NCBI RefSeq assembly: GCF_027492855.1
Contig: NZ_JAPUDY010000089.1
Span: 1-49,607 of the forward strand
Direction of reading: 5' to 3'
Length of the DNA: 49,607 bases
Origin: Acidovorax sp.
GTDB taxonomy: Bacteria; Pseudomonadota; Gammaproteobacteria; Burkholderiales; Burkholderiaceae_C
Part shown: positions 17,520-27,661 of the stretch, piece after piece
Layout of the letters: each line of letters starts with the position of its first letter
How positions within the stretch are numbered: the first letter of the stretch is position 1
Program-made: the position numbers and the translations under genes
Notes under the pieces: generated by a model
Seen by the model: the letters and a program-made list of their open reading frames with translations, nothing else
Told to the model about the DNA's origin: nothing
The model's database searches: none

Positions 17520-18607
17520 GTTCTGTGCCCCCCAACGATCTACCCCACACGCCTGCGGCCCCCGGCGCGTCTTCCGCGCCCCCCGTGGCCGCAGGGCGCG
17601 GTGGCGTGGTCACGGTGCTGCTGGGGGCCATGGCCGCTGCCGCACTGGTCAGCAGCGGCATGCTGTGGCAAAAGCTCAGCGCCATCCAGGAGCAACTGGC
17701 CCGGCAATCCGCCGACTCGGGCGCGCAGGCCATCGAGGCCCGCACCATGGCCCGCCAGGCCGAAGAGCTGGTGCGCGACACGGCGGCCCGCCTGTCGGTG
17801 GCCGAAGCCCGTGTGAGCGAGGTCGCGCTGCAGCGCAGCCAGCTCGAAGAACTCATGCAAAGCCTGTCGCGCTCGCGCGACGAAAACCTGGTGGTGGACA
17901 TCGAATCGGCCGTGCGGCTCGCCCAGCAGCAGGCCCAGCTCACCGGCAGCCTGGAGCCCCTGGTGGCCACGCTCAAAAGCGCCGACCAGCGCATCGAGCG
18001 GGCCGCCCAACCCCGCCTGGCGCCCGTGCAGCGCGCCATTGGCCGCGACCTGGACCGCCTGACCCGCGCCACCGTGACCGACACCGCCGGCCTGCTGGCG
18101 CGGCTCGACGACCTGGTGCGCCAGGTGGACGACCTGCCCGTGCAAAACGCCGTGGCCCAGGCCGCCGCCACCCGGCGCCTGGCAGCCGCACCCGCATCGC
18201 CGGGCGCCAAAGCCACCGACCAGAAAGACCTGGCCTGGTGGCAGGCCACCCTGCAGCGTGGCTGGGAAGTGGTGCGCGACGAGGCCCGTGGCCTGGTGCG
18301 CGTGAGCCGCATCGATCAGCCCGAAGCCATCCTGCTGGCGCCCGAGCAGACCTTCTTCCTGCGCGAAAACCTCAAACTCAAGCTGCTCAACGCCCGCCTG
18401 GGCGTGCTGGCCCGCCAGTACGAATCGGCCCGAGCCGACCTGGCGGCTGCCACTGCGGCATTGAACAAGTATTTCGACCCCACATCGCGCCGTACGCAGA
18501 ACGCGGCCTCGATCCTGCAGCAAGCCCAGGCCAGCATGAAGGTGGCCGAGCTGCCGCGCCTGGACGAAACCCTCGCTGCGCTGGCCACGGCTGCGGCAGG
18601 ACGCTGA
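17516..18607 (+). CDS. hemX: HemX-family membrane protein (uroporphyrinogen-III C-methyltransferase-like)
   Basis: 363 aa. A Pro/Ala-rich cytoplasmic tail, one membrane helix (VVTVLLGAMAAAALVSSGML, about 30-49), then a long coiled-coil and helical periplasmic part (WQKLSAIQEQLARQ onward). It ends in the family region around LRVSRIDQPEAILLAPEQ and FFLRENLKLKLLNARLGVLA. HemX is often annotated as a methyltransferase because of fusions in other species, but this protein has no SAM-binding Rossmann motif, so a scaffolding role in heme synthesis is more likely. The start overlaps the hemD stop (ATGA), which supports co-translation; hemY follows by 10 bp. Confidence 0.88.
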   Translation: MSSVPPNDLPHTPAAPGASSAPPVAAGRGGVVTVLLGAMAAAALVSSGMLWQKLSAIQEQLARQSADSGAQAIEARTMARQAEELVRDTAARLSVAEARVSEVALQRSQLEELMQSLSRSRDENLVVDIESAVRLAQQQAQLTGSLEPLVATLKSADQRIERAAQPRLAPVQRAIGRDLDRLTRATVTDTAGLLARLDDLVRQVDDLPVQNAVAQAAATRRLAAAPASPGAKATDQKDLAWWQATLQRGWEVVRDEARGLVRVSRIDQPEAILLAPEQTFFLRENLKLKLLNARLGVLARQYESARADLAAATAALNKYFDPTSRRTQNAASILQQAQASMKVAELPRLDETLAALATAAAGR

Positions 18608-18617
18608 GGGCTCCCCG

Positions 18618-19895
18618 ATGCGCGCAGCTCTGTGGCTTCTGGCGTTGTTTGGCGTGGCCGTGGCGGCCGCGCTGTTTGCGGGCAACAACCAGGGCACCAT
18701 CACCCTGTACTGGCCGCCCTACCGCGTCGATCTGTCGCTCAACATGGTGGTGCTGCTGCTGGTGGGCGGTTTCGTCACCGTTTATGCGGCGCTGCGCGCA
18801 CTGGCGGCGCTGCTGGAGCTGCCGCACCAGGCCCGCCGCTGGCGCGTGCAGCAAAAAGAACGCGCCATGCACAACGCCCTGCTGGACGGGCTGACGCACA
18901 TGCTGGGCGGCCGCTTCATCCGCGCGCGCAAGGCCGCCGTGGCTGCGTTGGTGCAAGAAGACGCCCTGGCCGCCAGTGGCGAAGCCGTGCCCCATGGCAA
19001 GCAGCTGCGCGCGCTGTCCCACATGATTGCGGCCGAAGCCTCGCACGCCCTGCAAGACAGCGCCACGCGGGAGAACCACCTGCAGAATGCCCTGCAAGAA
19101 TCACCGATGCGCGGCACGGTGAACGAGCAGGAAATGCACGAAGGCGCGCAGATGCGCGCTGCCCGCTGGTCGCTGGACGACCGGGACGCCAGCGCCGCCC
19201 TCGACCGCCTGGCCGCACTGCCCCAGGGCGCCGCGCGGCGCACGCTGGCCTTGCGCATCAAACTCAAGGCCACCCGGCTGGCACGGCAGACGCAGGAAGC
19301 GCTCGACACCGCCCGCCTGCTCGGCAAACACCGCGCGTTCTCGCCCAATGCAGCGCAGAGCATCGTGCGTGGCCTGGCCACCGAACTCATCAACAGTGCA
19401 CACGACACAGCCCAGTTGCAACAGATCTGGCTGTCGCTCGAAACCTCGGAGCGCAACATGCCCGAGCTGGCCATCCACGCCGCCCAGCGGCTGGCTGCGC
19501 TGGGCGGCGATGCGACCCAGGTGCGCACCTGGCTGCAGCCCGTGTGGGAACGCATGGTGAACCTGCCCGACGCGCTGGCCGAGCACCACGCACTCAAGCT
19601 CGTGCGTGCGCTTGAGGCTGGGCTGGATGCGCTCGACGCCCCCTGGCTGGCGCGCATCGAATCGGCCCAGCAGGCCAACCCGCGCGATGCCCGCCTGCAG
19701 TACCTGGCTGGCATGGCCTGCCTCAAGCGCCAGCTTTGGGGCAAGGCCCAGCAGTTGCTGACGCAGGCCGCCCAGCAACTGGCCGACCCCCAACTGCGCG
19801 CCAGCGCCTGGCGCCATCTGGCCGAGCTGGCCGAGCAGCGCGGCGATGACAGCGCCGCCGCCAGCGCCTGGAAGCAGGCCGCGCTGGGCCGCTAA
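18618..19895 (+). CDS. hemY: HemY-family heme biosynthesis-associated membrane protein
   Basis: 425 aa. Two N-terminal membrane helices (LWLLALFGVAVAAALFAG and VVLLLVGGFVTVYAALRALA) are followed by a long alpha-helical, TPR-like domain with many Ala/Leu repeats and a recognisable last TPR (DARLQYLAGMACLKRQLWG). This is the proteobacterial HemY (not protoporphyrinogen oxidase), which occurs with HemX downstream of hemCD and is thought to organise late steps of heme assembly. Last gene of the hem operon, spaced 10 bp from hemX. Confidence 0.9.
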   Translation: MRAALWLLALFGVAVAAALFAGNNQGTITLYWPPYRVDLSLNMVVLLLVGGFVTVYAALRALAALLELPHQARRWRVQQKERAMHNALLDGLTHMLGGRFIRARKAAVAALVQEDALAASGEAVPHGKQLRALSHMIAAEASHALQDSATRENHLQNALQESPMRGTVNEQEMHEGAQMRAARWSLDDRDASAALDRLAALPQGAARRTLALRIKLKATRLARQTQEALDTARLLGKHRAFSPNAAQSIVRGLATELINSAHDTAQLQQIWLSLETSERNMPELAIHAAQRLAALGGDATQVRTWLQPVWERMVNLPDALAEHHALKLVRALEAGLDALDAPWLARIESAQQANPRDARLQYLAGMACLKRQLWGKAQQLLTQAAQQLADPQLRASAWRHLAELAEQRGDDSAAASAWKQAALGR

Positions 19896-20204
19896 AGCAA
19901 CCAACTGCTCCCTAGGCGCCAACGCGCCACCAACAAACACGCTGACACCCCCGCCCGGTGCCGTGCCTGGGCGCGGCCTCGTCGCGTCCGGCCACAGCCT
20001 CTTCCCTCACCCGTAATAGCGCGCAACATTGGGGAACTTTGAGGACTCAGGGCCTGTCAATTCATTTTTTTTGAAATGAAGCGTCAATCTGCCTGAAGCC
20101 GAACGGGATGGCCGCTTTCTACACTGCCTCATCGCTTGAACAGTCCCCTCACCGGCGAGAGGCTGGCAGCGACCAAGCCTTACTCCTTCACCGTACACGC
20201 TTCG
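19896..20204. other. Intergenic region before the cytochrome b561 gene
   Basis: About 309 bp with no supported gene. A short inverted repeat TTCATTT / AAATGAA is centred near 20072. The promoter of the cytochrome/YceI operon should lie here; no clear -10/-35 pair is visible. Confidence 0.4.
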
Positions 20205-20780
20205 ATGACTGACACAGCCACCGCCACAGCGGCCGCACCGCGCCGCTACACACGCACCGCCATGCTGCTGCACTGGGTGCTCGGCCTCGCGCTGATCGGT
20301 CTGTTTGGTGTCGGCATCTACATGACCGGCCTGCCCTTCTCGCCGCAGCGCCTCAAGCTCTACAACTGGCACAAATGGGCGGGCATCACCCTGCTCACGC
20401 TGTCGGCGCTGCGCCTGGCCTGGCGCCTCACCCACCGCCCACCCGCCCTGCCCGCTGCCATCAGCCAGGCCATGCCAGCCTGGCAGAAGCTGGCCCACCA
20501 CGGCACCCACTACCTGCTGTACGCGCTGTTCTTCGCCGTGCCGCTGATCGGCTGGGCCTACAGCTCGGCCGCCGGGTTCCCCATCGTGTTCCTGGGGCTG
20601 TGGCAACTGCCGGACTTCGTGCCGGTGAGCAAGGACCTGGCAGAAGCCATCAAGCCCTGGCACCAGTACACGGCGTTCACCCTGGCCGCGCTCGTGGTGC
20701 TGCACATCGCGGCAGCGCTCAAGCACCAGATCGTGGACCGTGACGGCCTGCTCACCCGCATGCTGCCGGGCCCACGCTGA
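20205..20780 (+). CDS. Cytochrome b561
   Basis: 191-aa inner-membrane di-heme cytochrome with four helices. Likely heme histidines are in AMLLHWVLGLALIGLFGVGI (helix 1), NWHKWAGITLL (helix 2), HHGTHYLLYALFF (helix 3) and LVVLHIAAALKHQIVDRDGL (helix 4). The family moves electrons from quinol or to periplasmic acceptors. I chose ATG 20205 rather than the upstream frame start because the conserved part starts soon after (RRYTRTAMLLHW). Two YceI genes follow closely; cytochrome b561-YceI clusters are common in proteobacteria and suggest a link to isoprenoid quinone binding or redox stress. Confidence 0.9.
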   Translation: MTDTATATAAAPRRYTRTAMLLHWVLGLALIGLFGVGIYMTGLPFSPQRLKLYNWHKWAGITLLTLSALRLAWRLTHRPPALPAAISQAMPAWQKLAHHGTHYLLYALFFAVPLIGWAYSSAAGFPIVFLGLWQLPDFVPVSKDLAEAIKPWHQYTAFTLAALVVLHIAAALKHQIVDRDGLLTRMLPGPR

Positions 20781-20848
20781 TCGATCCGGCTTCGCGCACT
20801 CGCACTTCTTTCGTTCGTACTTGTTGCCTTCACCCTGGGATTGTTTTC

Positions 20849-21424
20849 ATGAATCTGTCTTCCACCGTCTTTCGCGCTCTGCTGGGCTCTGCCCTGGTGC
20901 TGGGCGCCCACGCCGCACAGGCCCAGCAGCAGTTGGTGCCAGCCCAGAGCGAGGTGCAGTTCACCGCCCGCCAGATGGGCGTGCCGCTGGACGGCCATTT
21001 CAAAAAGTTCAGCGCCCAGGTGGCGTTTGACCCGGCCAAGCTGGCCACCAGCAAGATCGCGTTCACGGTGGATACCGGCAGCGCCACGCTGGGCTCGCGC
21101 GAGACCGACGCCGAGTTGCCCAAGCCCGCCTGGTTCAACGTGGGGAAGTTTCCGCAGGCGCAGTTCGAGTCCACCACCATCAAAGCGCTGGGCGGCGGCA
21201 AGTTTGAAGTGGCCGGCAAGCTCACCATCAAGGGCAACGCCCAGAACGTGGTCGTGCCCGTGACGCTCACGCAAAGCGGCCCTAACACCACGGCCACCGG
21301 CACCCTGCCCATCAAGCGGCTCGCCTTCAAGATCGGCGAGAACGAGTGGGCCGACACCTCGATGGTGGCCGATGACGTGACGGTCAAGTTCAAGCTGGCG
21401 CTCACCGGCGTGGGCAAGCTCTGA
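20849..21424 (+). CDS. YceI-family periplasmic protein (first copy)
   Basis: 191 aa with a signal peptide (MNLSSTVFRALLGSALVLGA, probable cleavage after AQA). The mature part is a YceI lipocalin-like barrel: SEVQFTARQMGVPLDGHFKK, the strand pattern KIAFTVDTGSATLG, and WFNVGKFPQAQFESTTIKAL. Members bind long isoprenoids such as polyprenyl quinones or phosphates in the periplasm. It shares the operon with cytochrome b561 and a second YceI gene; the two copies differ clearly and are not a recent duplication. Confidence 0.9.
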   Translation: MNLSSTVFRALLGSALVLGAHAAQAQQQLVPAQSEVQFTARQMGVPLDGHFKKFSAQVAFDPAKLATSKIAFTVDTGSATLGSRETDAELPKPAWFNVGKFPQAQFESTTIKALGGGKFEVAGKLTIKGNAQNVVVPVTLTQSGPNTTATGTLPIKRLAFKIGENEWADTSMVADDVTVKFKLALTGVGKL

Positions 21425-21555
21425 CGCGCGCCCGGCAGCCCCACGCGCCGCTTTTACACGTCCTTCTTTTTTTGTTCCCGCGTTTCCCGTCCGTCTGTCA
21501 GTCCCTCCGTTTGTTTGATTGTTTTTTGACCGTGTCCTTTTTGGAGTATTCACCC

Positions 21556-22134
21556 ATGCGCAAGACCCTGTTCTCCCTGCTCGCCGTAGCGGCTGCCACC
21601 GCCCTCACCGCTGGCGCCGCCCAGGCCGCCAACTACGCGGTGGACCCCACGCACACCTTCGTGACGTTCGAGATCGGCCATTTCGGCACAACCACGAACC
21701 GCGCGCGCTTCGACAAGAAACAAGGTGCCGTCGAATTCGACCGTGCAGCCAAGACCGGCAAGGTGGAGATCACCATCGACACCACCTCGGTGAACTCGGG
21801 CACGCCCCAGTTCGACAAACACCTGCAAAGCGCTGACCTGTTCGACGCCGCCAAGCACCCCACCATCAAGTTCGTGTCGGACAAGTTCAGCTTCAACGGC
21901 GACAAGGTCAGCGAAGTGAGCGGCCAGCTCACTCTGCTGGGCAAGACGGCGCCCGTCACGCTCAAGGCCACGCAGTTCAACTGCTACGACAGCCCCATGC
22001 TCAAGCGCGAAGTGTGCGGCGGCGACTTCGAGGCCACCATCGACCGCACCCAGTGGGGCATGAACTACGGCGTGGACTGGGGCTTCTCCAAAAACGTGCG
22101 CCTGGTCGTGCAGATCGAAGCCGTGAAGCAGTAA
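21556..22134 (+). CDS. YceI-family periplasmic protein (second copy)
   Basis: 192 aa. The signal peptide MRKTLFSLLAVAAATALTAG ends near AQAA. The YceI core includes YAVDPTHTFVTFEIGHFGTT, VEITIDTTSVNSGTPQFDKH and LFDAAKHPTIKFVSDKF. Two cysteines (C165-type in NCYDSPMLKREVCGG) mark the subfamily with a conserved cysteine pair. GGAG lies 9 nt before ATG 21556, which decides the start. Likely an isoprenoid-binding partner in a periplasmic redox unit with the neighbouring cytochrome. An intrinsic terminator follows. Confidence 0.92.
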   Translation: MRKTLFSLLAVAAATALTAGAAQAANYAVDPTHTFVTFEIGHFGTTTNRARFDKKQGAVEFDRAAKTGKVEITIDTTSVNSGTPQFDKHLQSADLFDAAKHPTIKFVSDKFSFNGDKVSEVSGQLTLLGKTAPVTLKATQFNCYDSPMLKREVCGGDFEATIDRTQWGMNYGVDWGFSKNVRLVVQIEAVKQ

Positions 22135-22183
22135 TTTCGATAGCGCCCGCGCCTTTGTGCGCGCCGCCTCGGCACCTCCTATC

Positions 22184-22219
22184 AGCCACCCACGGCAGCC
22201 ATGCCTGGGTGGCTTTTTT
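22184..22219 (+). terminator. Intrinsic terminator after the YceI genes
   Basis: AGCCACCCA (22184-22192) pairs with TGGGTGGCT (22206-22214), with inner GGC/GCC pairing, followed by a T run. It ends the cytochrome b561-YceI transcript. Confidence 0.85.
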
Positions 22220-22263
22220 CATGATGGCAAGGTCGGCAGTGTTGGATTAGAAAATTAACTTAA

Positions 22264-22278
22264 CGTAAATCAATTACG
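22264..22278. promoter_or_regulatory. Possible operator before the VOC gene
   Basis: Perfect inverted repeat CGTAA-N5-TTACG in an AT-rich tract 40 bp before the VOC start. The size and position fit a MarR- or LysR-type operator; no regulator is adjacent. Confidence 0.35.
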
Positions 22279-22318
22279 GATAGTAGAATTACAACCACCT
22301 AATTTGAGGAGACAACGC

Positions 22319-22942
22319 ATGAACGCCATCCTGAAGACGCCTGACCTGGCCACCCTGCCACCGCCCGCCGCCGTGCAGCAGCTGCACCACTACGCCTACA
22401 AGGCGCGTGACGCCGAGGAAACGCGCCAGTTCTACGAAGACATCCTGGGCCTGCCGCTGTACCACATCATCCAGAGCGACTATGTGCCCAGCACGGGCGA
22501 ATACTGCCCCTACACACACTTCTTCTTCCGCCTGCAAGACGGCTCGTTCATCGCCTTCTTCGACCTGGGCGACGACGTGAAAGCCGAGCCTTCACCCAAC
22601 ACCCCGCTGTGGGTCAACCACGTGGCCTTCCGCGTGAACACGGTCGAAGAGCTGGAGAACACCAAACAACGCCTGGAAGCCCACGGCGTCGAGGTGCTGG
22701 GCGTGACCGACCACCACATCTTCAAGAGCATCTACTTCTTCGACCCCAACGGCATCCGCCTGGAGCTGTCGGCCCAGTTGGCCAACGACGAACAGATGGA
22801 AAAAGACAGCACCGTGGCCCACGCGCGGCTCAATGAATGGACCGCACGCAAGGAACAATGGCGCAAGGAACGCGCCGCGGGCAAAGCGGCCGAGCCGCTC
22901 AAGCCACAGCAAAACGACCGGCCGGAGTTCGTGCGCAAGTAA
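22319..22942 (+). CDS. VOC-superfamily (glyoxalase/extradiol dioxygenase-like) protein
   Basis: 207 aa made of two beta-alpha-beta-beta-beta modules. Candidate metal ligands are H24 (HYAYKARD), H101 (NHVAFRV) and E149 (GIRLEL), the arrangement used by extradiol dioxygenases and other VOC enzymes. QFYEDILGLPL after the first histidine and FFDPNGIRLEL are hallmarks. A basic, Lys/Glu-rich tail of about 45 residues is unusual. I chose ATG 22319 because GAGGA lies 8 nt upstream (a TTG in frame at 22304 is less likely). Substrate unknown; catabolic dioxygenase or thiol-adduct lyase are both possible. A palindromic operator candidate lies just upstream. Confidence 0.85.
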   Translation: MNAILKTPDLATLPPPAAVQQLHHYAYKARDAEETRQFYEDILGLPLYHIIQSDYVPSTGEYCPYTHFFFRLQDGSFIAFFDLGDDVKAEPSPNTPLWVNHVAFRVNTVEELENTKQRLEAHGVEVLGVTDHHIFKSIYFFDPNGIRLELSAQLANDEQMEKDSTVAHARLNEWTARKEQWRKERAAGKAAEPLKPQQNDRPEFVRK

Positions 22943-23293
22943 AAGCGCACACCCGCCTTGCCTGCTGCGCTTGCCAAAGGCGCACGGGCAGGCGGCGAGG
23001 CCCCTGGGCTTCCAGCGCCCCTCCTGCCGACGGGCCTGCCGGGCAATTTAAGTGACAAATTGCCACCTGGCGCTTATTCCATAAGCCCTTGATGCTATTA
23101 TTACAATAGCAAATCAACACTTCACCCACACCAACTCCGCGCGCCAGGATGGCCTTGGCGGCGATGGGCGCACACTCCATGGCCCAGGCATCCCGGCCCG
23201 CCTCCGCGCTGCGGCGATGGTCCTTTAAAATGGACGGTTCACCCTCTTGTCTATCGGGGCGCGCCGCCCTGAAGCCGCCCACAGCCACACCCC
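22943..23293. other. Intergenic region before valS
   Basis: 350 bp with no supported gene. It contains repeat A copy 5 (23056-23114). An AT-rich patch (CCTTTAAAATGGAC, near 23222) may be part of the valS promoter. Confidence 0.4.
23056..23114 (-). repeat. Dispersed hairpin repeat A, copy 5
   Basis: GGCGCTTAT-tcc-ATAAGCC hairpin, then GCTATTATTACAATAGCAAAT, the same right-hand end as the copies at dxs and the Nudix gene. Confidence 0.7.
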
Positions 23294-26200
23294 ATGAGCA
23301 TGCCCCTGCAACAACCCGGCCTCGAAAGCCTGTCCAAGTCCTTTGAACCCGCTGCGCTGGAAGCCCACTGGGGCCCCGAATGGGAAAAGCGCGGGTACGG
23401 CACCGCGGGCTACCGTGGCACGGGTGCGCCGCAGGCGGGCGAGCCCGCGTTTTCCATCCAGTTGCCGCCCCCCAATGTGACGGGCACGCTGCACATGGGC
23501 CACGCGTTCAACCAGACCATCATGGACAGCCTCACGCGCTACCACCGCATGCGGGGCTTCAACACCGTGTGGGTGCCGGGCACCGACCATGCGGGCATCG
23601 CCACGCAGATCGTGGTGGAGCGCCAGTTGCAAGAGCAGGGCATCAGCCGCCACGACATGGGCCCAACCCCGCCCGAGGCGCGCAAGAACTTCGTCTCCAA
23701 GGTGTGGGAGTGGAAGGAGCAAAGCGGCAACACCATCACCACGCAGATGCGCCGCATGGGCGACAGCGTGGACTGGAGCCGTGAATACTTCACCATGGAC
23801 GACAAGCTCTCCAAGGTGGTGACCGACACCTTCGTCAAGCTGTACGAACAGGGCCTGATCTACCGTGGCAAGCGCCTGGTGAACTGGGACCCGAAGCTGC
23901 AGTCCGCAGTGTCGGACCTGGAAGTCGAGAGCGAAGAAAAAGACGGCTCGCTGTGGCACATCGCCTACCCCCTGGCCGATGGCTCGGGCAGCCTGACGGT
24001 GGCCACCACCCGCCCCGAAACCATGCTGGGCGACGTGGCGCTGATGGTGCACCCCGAGGATGCACGCTACACGCACCTGATCGGTAAGAACGTGGTGCTC
24101 CCCCTGGTGGGCCGCGAGATCCCCATCATCGCCGACGACTACGTGGACAAAGAGTTCGGCACGGGCGTGGTGAAGGTCACCCCCGCGCACGACCAGAACG
24201 ACTACGCCGTGGGCCAGCGCCACAAGCTGTCGATGATTACTGTGTTGGACTTGCAAGCACACGTCGTTGCTCACCCATCGGGCGACGATGCAGCAAAAAT
24301 GCAAGAGCTGCGGCAACGAATCAACGCAGGCGAAACATCCTTCTTCTACGGAAACGAGCTGGCCAATTTTGAAGGTCAGCAAGCAATACCGGACAAATAT
24401 CGCGGCATGGACCGCTTCGTAGCCCGCAAGGCTATCGTTGCCGATCTGGAAGCCTCTGGCGCCCTGGTGGAGACGAAGAAACACAAGCTCATGGTGCCCA
24501 TCTGCACCCGCACCGGCCAGGTGGTCGAGCCCATGCTGACCGACCAGTGGTTCGTGGCGATGAGCAAGGTGAGCGAGCAAGACCCCACGGGCAAGAGCAT
24601 CGCGCAAAAGGCCATCGACGCCGTGGCCAGCGGCGAGGTGCAGTTCGTGCCCGAGAACTGGGTGAACACCTACAACCAGTGGATGAACAACATCCAGGAC
24701 TGGTGCATCAGCCGCCAACTGTGGTGGGGCCACCAGATTCCGGCCTGGTACGACGAAGACGGCAACGTGATCGTGGCCCGCAACGAGGCCGAGGCGCAGG
24801 CCAAGGCCCCCGGTAAAACGCTGCGCCGCGACGAGGACGTGCTCGACACCTGGTATTCGTCCGCGCTCGTGCCCTTCAGCACCATGGGCTGGCCTGAAGC
24901 CGGGGCCCACGCTTCGACAAGCTCAGCGCGAACGGGAGTTTCGGATTTTGACCTCTACCTGCCCAGCACCGTGCTGGTCACGGGCTACGACATCATCTTC
25001 TTCTGGGTCGCCCGGATGATCATGCTGACCACCCACTTCACGGGCCGCGTGCCGTTCAAGCATGTGTACATCCACGGCCTGGTGCGCGACGCGCAGGGCA
25101 AGAAGATGTCCAAGTCCGAAGGCAACGTGCTCGACCCGGTGGACCTGATCGACGGCATTGCCCTTGAGCCCCTGCTCGACAAGCGCACCACCGGCCTGCG
25201 CAAGCCCGAGACCGCGCCCACGGTGCGCAAGAACACACAAAAGGAGTTCCCCGAGGGCATTCCGGCCTATGGCGCCGATGCGCTGCGCTTTACCTTTGCG
25301 GCACTGGCCAGCCTGGGCCGCAGCATCAACTTCGACAGCAAGCGCTGCGAGGGCTACCGCAACTTCTGCAACAAGCTCTGGAACGCCAGCCGCTTTGTGC
25401 TGATGAACTGCGAGGGCCAGGACTGCGGCCTGAAAGAACACACCAAGGCCGACTGCCAGCCCGGCGGCAGCGCCCACGGCTACCTGGCATTCAGCCAGGC
25501 CGACCGCTGGATCACCTCGCTCTTGCAAAAAACCGAGGCCGAGGTGGCCAAGGGCTTTGCCGAGTACCGCCTGGACAACGTGGCCAACACGATCTACGAC
25601 TTTGTCTGGAACGAATACTGCGACTGGTACCTGGAGATCGCCAAGGTGCAGATCCAGAACGGCACCGAGGCCGAGCAGCGCGCCACGCGCCGCACGCTGA
25701 TCCGCACGCTCGAAGCCATCCTGCGCCTGGCCCACCCCATCATCCCGTTCATCACCGAAGCCCTGTGGCAAACGGTGGCGCCCGTGGCGGGCTTGAAAGG
25801 CGAGTCGGTCAGCATTGCCCGCTACCCCGAGGCCCAGCCCGAGAAGATCGACGACGATGCCATCGCACACATGACCCGTGTGAAGGGCCTGGTGGACGCC
25901 TGCCGCGCCCTGCGGGGCGAGATGAACGTCTCGCCCTCCACCCGCCTGCCGCTCTACACCGTGAGCGACACCGACTTCATGCGCGGCGTGGCCCCGGTGC
26001 TGCAGTCGCTGGCCAAGCTCAGCGAGGTCAAGGTGTTCGACGACGAAGCCGCCTGGGCCGCCGCTGCCCAGTCCGCCCCCGTGGCCGTGGTGGGCGACGC
26101 CCGCATGTCGCTGTACATGGAGATCGACATAGCGGCCGAAAAAGCCCGCCTGTCCAAGGAAGTCGCGCGCATCGAAGGCGAAATCACCAAGGCCAACGCC

Positions 26201-26326
26201 AAGCTGGGCAACGAAGCCTTCGTGGCCAAGGCCCCGCCCGCCGTGATCGACCAGGAGAAAAAGCGGGTGGCCGACTTTGGCGCCACGCTGGGCCGTCTGC
26301 GCGACCAACTGGCGCGCCTGGGCTAA
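23294..26326 (+). CDS. valS: Valyl-tRNA synthetase with two unusual inserts
   Basis: Charges tRNA-Val and edits mischarged threonine. 1010 aa, somewhat longer than the ~950-aa norm. Seen: the HIGH motif as HMGH (67-70, after PPPNVTGTL), KMSKS (604-608), [20 protein letters not shown] in the anticodon-binding region and a C-terminal coiled coil ending LRDQLARLG. Two oddities. Residues ~315-380 (bases ~24,236-24,440) are AT-richer, use different codons and extend a CP1 editing-domain loop. Residues 540-548 (ASTSSARTG) are encoded by a unit of repeat B at 24911-24936. Both stay in frame, and the surrounding motifs are intact, so the enzyme should work. An alternative start is Met3 at 23300. Confidence 0.96.
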   Translation: MSMPLQQPGLESLSKSFEPAALEAHWGPEWEKRGYGTAGYRGTGAPQAGEPAFSIQLPPPNVTGTLHMGHAFNQTIMDSLTRYHRMRGFNTVWVPGTDHAGIATQIVVERQLQEQGISRHDMGPTPPEARKNFVSKVWEWKEQSGNTITTQMRRMGDSVDWSREYFTMDDKLSKVVTDTFVKLYEQGLIYRGKRLVNWDPKLQSAVSDLEVESEEKDGSLWHIAYPLADGSGSLTVATTRPETMLGDVALMVHPEDARYTHLIGKNVVLPLVGREIPIIADDYVDKEFGTGVVKVTPAHDQNDYAVGQRHKLSMITVLDLQAHVVAHPSGDDAAKMQELRQRINAGETSFFYGNELANFEGQQAIPDKYRGMDRFVARKAIVADLEASGALVETKKHKLMVPICTRTGQVVEPMLTDQWFVAMSKVSEQDPTGKSIAQKAIDAVASGEVQFVPENWVNTYNQWMNNIQDWCISRQLWWGHQIPAWYDEDGNVIVARNEAEAQAKAPGKTLRRDEDVLDTWYSSALVPFSTMGWPEAGAHASTSSARTGVSDFDLYLPSTVLVTGYDIIFFWVARMIMLTTHFTGRVPFKHVYIHGLVRDAQGKKMSKSEGNVLDPVDLIDGIALEPLLDKRTTGLRKPETAPTVRKNTQKEFPEGIPAYGADALRFTFAALASLGRSINFDSKRCEGYRNFCNKLWNASRFVLMNCEGQDCGLKEHTKADCQPGGSAHGYLAFSQADRWITSLLQKTEAEVAKGFAEYRLDNVANTIYDFVWNEYCDWYLEIAKVQIQNGTEAEQRATRRTLIRTLEAILRLAHPIIPFITEALWQTVAPVAGLKGESVSIARYPEAQPEKIDDDAIAHMTRVKGLVDACRALRGEMNVSPSTRLPLYTVSDTDFMRGVAPVLQSLAKLSEVKVFDDEAAWAAAAQSAPVAVVGDARMSLYMEIDIAAEKARLSKEVARIEGEITKANAKLGNEAFVAKAPPAVIDQEKKRVADFGATLGRLRDQLARLG
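24911..24936 (+). repeat. Dispersed repeat B unit inside valS
   Basis: 26-bp unit starting GCTTCGACAAGCTCAGCGCG and ending AACGGG; it differs at one base from the arm at 8380-8405. It is translated in frame as valS residues 540-548. Confidence 0.85.
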
Positions 26327-26375
26327 AAAGAAGCCCCCGCCCCGAATCACAACAACACTCAACCCAAGGAGACCC

Positions 26376-27263
<888 letters not shown>

Positions 27264-27313
27264 AAAACCACCAGCTCGCTCTTGCCCCCGGCTCTAGCAG
27301 GCATGACCAAACA

Positions 27314-27349
27314 AAAACCCTCCTGCAGCCAGCGCTGCGGGAGGGTTTT
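27314..27349 (+). terminator. Intrinsic terminator after galU
   Basis: AAAACCCTCCTGCAGC (27314-27329) pairs with GCTGCGGGAGGGTTTT (27334-27349), with one T-G pair and a 4-nt loop. Confidence 0.88.
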
Positions 27350-27403
27350 GCTTTGTGGGGCCGTGCCACCGAGCCACCAACGGCTCGGCCCGGCACGCCG
27401 CGT

Positions 27404-27631
27404 CTAGCGCCTGCGCAGGATGTGGATGTATTCCTCACCCACCGTCTGCTGCTCCACCAGCTCGTTGCCCGTCTGCTTGGCAAAGGCCTGAAAGTCGCGC
27501 AGCGAGCCACCGTCAGTGGCCACCACCTTGAGCAACTGGCCGCTGGCCATGTCGGACAGAGCCTTTTTGGCCTTGAGGATGGGCAGGGGGCAGTTCAGGC
27601 CCCGTGTATCGATTTCTTTGTGGGTGTCCAT
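27404..27631 (-). CDS. TusA-family sulfur carrier protein
   Basis: 75 aa, single TusA/SirA-like domain: IDTRGLNCPLPILKAKKAL with the CPxP motif and active Cys14, then LLKVVATDGGSLRDFQAFAK. Such proteins carry persulfide sulfur for tRNA 2-thiolation, molybdenum cofactor or sulfur oxidation. Encoded 30 bp after the Nudix gene on the same strand, so probably in the same transcript; cysM further upstream is also a sulfur gene. No ribosome site is obvious. Which sulfur pathway it serves is not clear. Confidence 0.92.
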   Translation of the reverse strand: MDTHKEIDTRGLNCPLPILKAKKALSDMASGQLLKVVATDGGSLRDFQAFAKQTGNELVEQQTVGEEYIHILRRR

Positions 27632-27661
27632 GGTGTTTTTTGCGTTTACTGTGTGTGTTCT

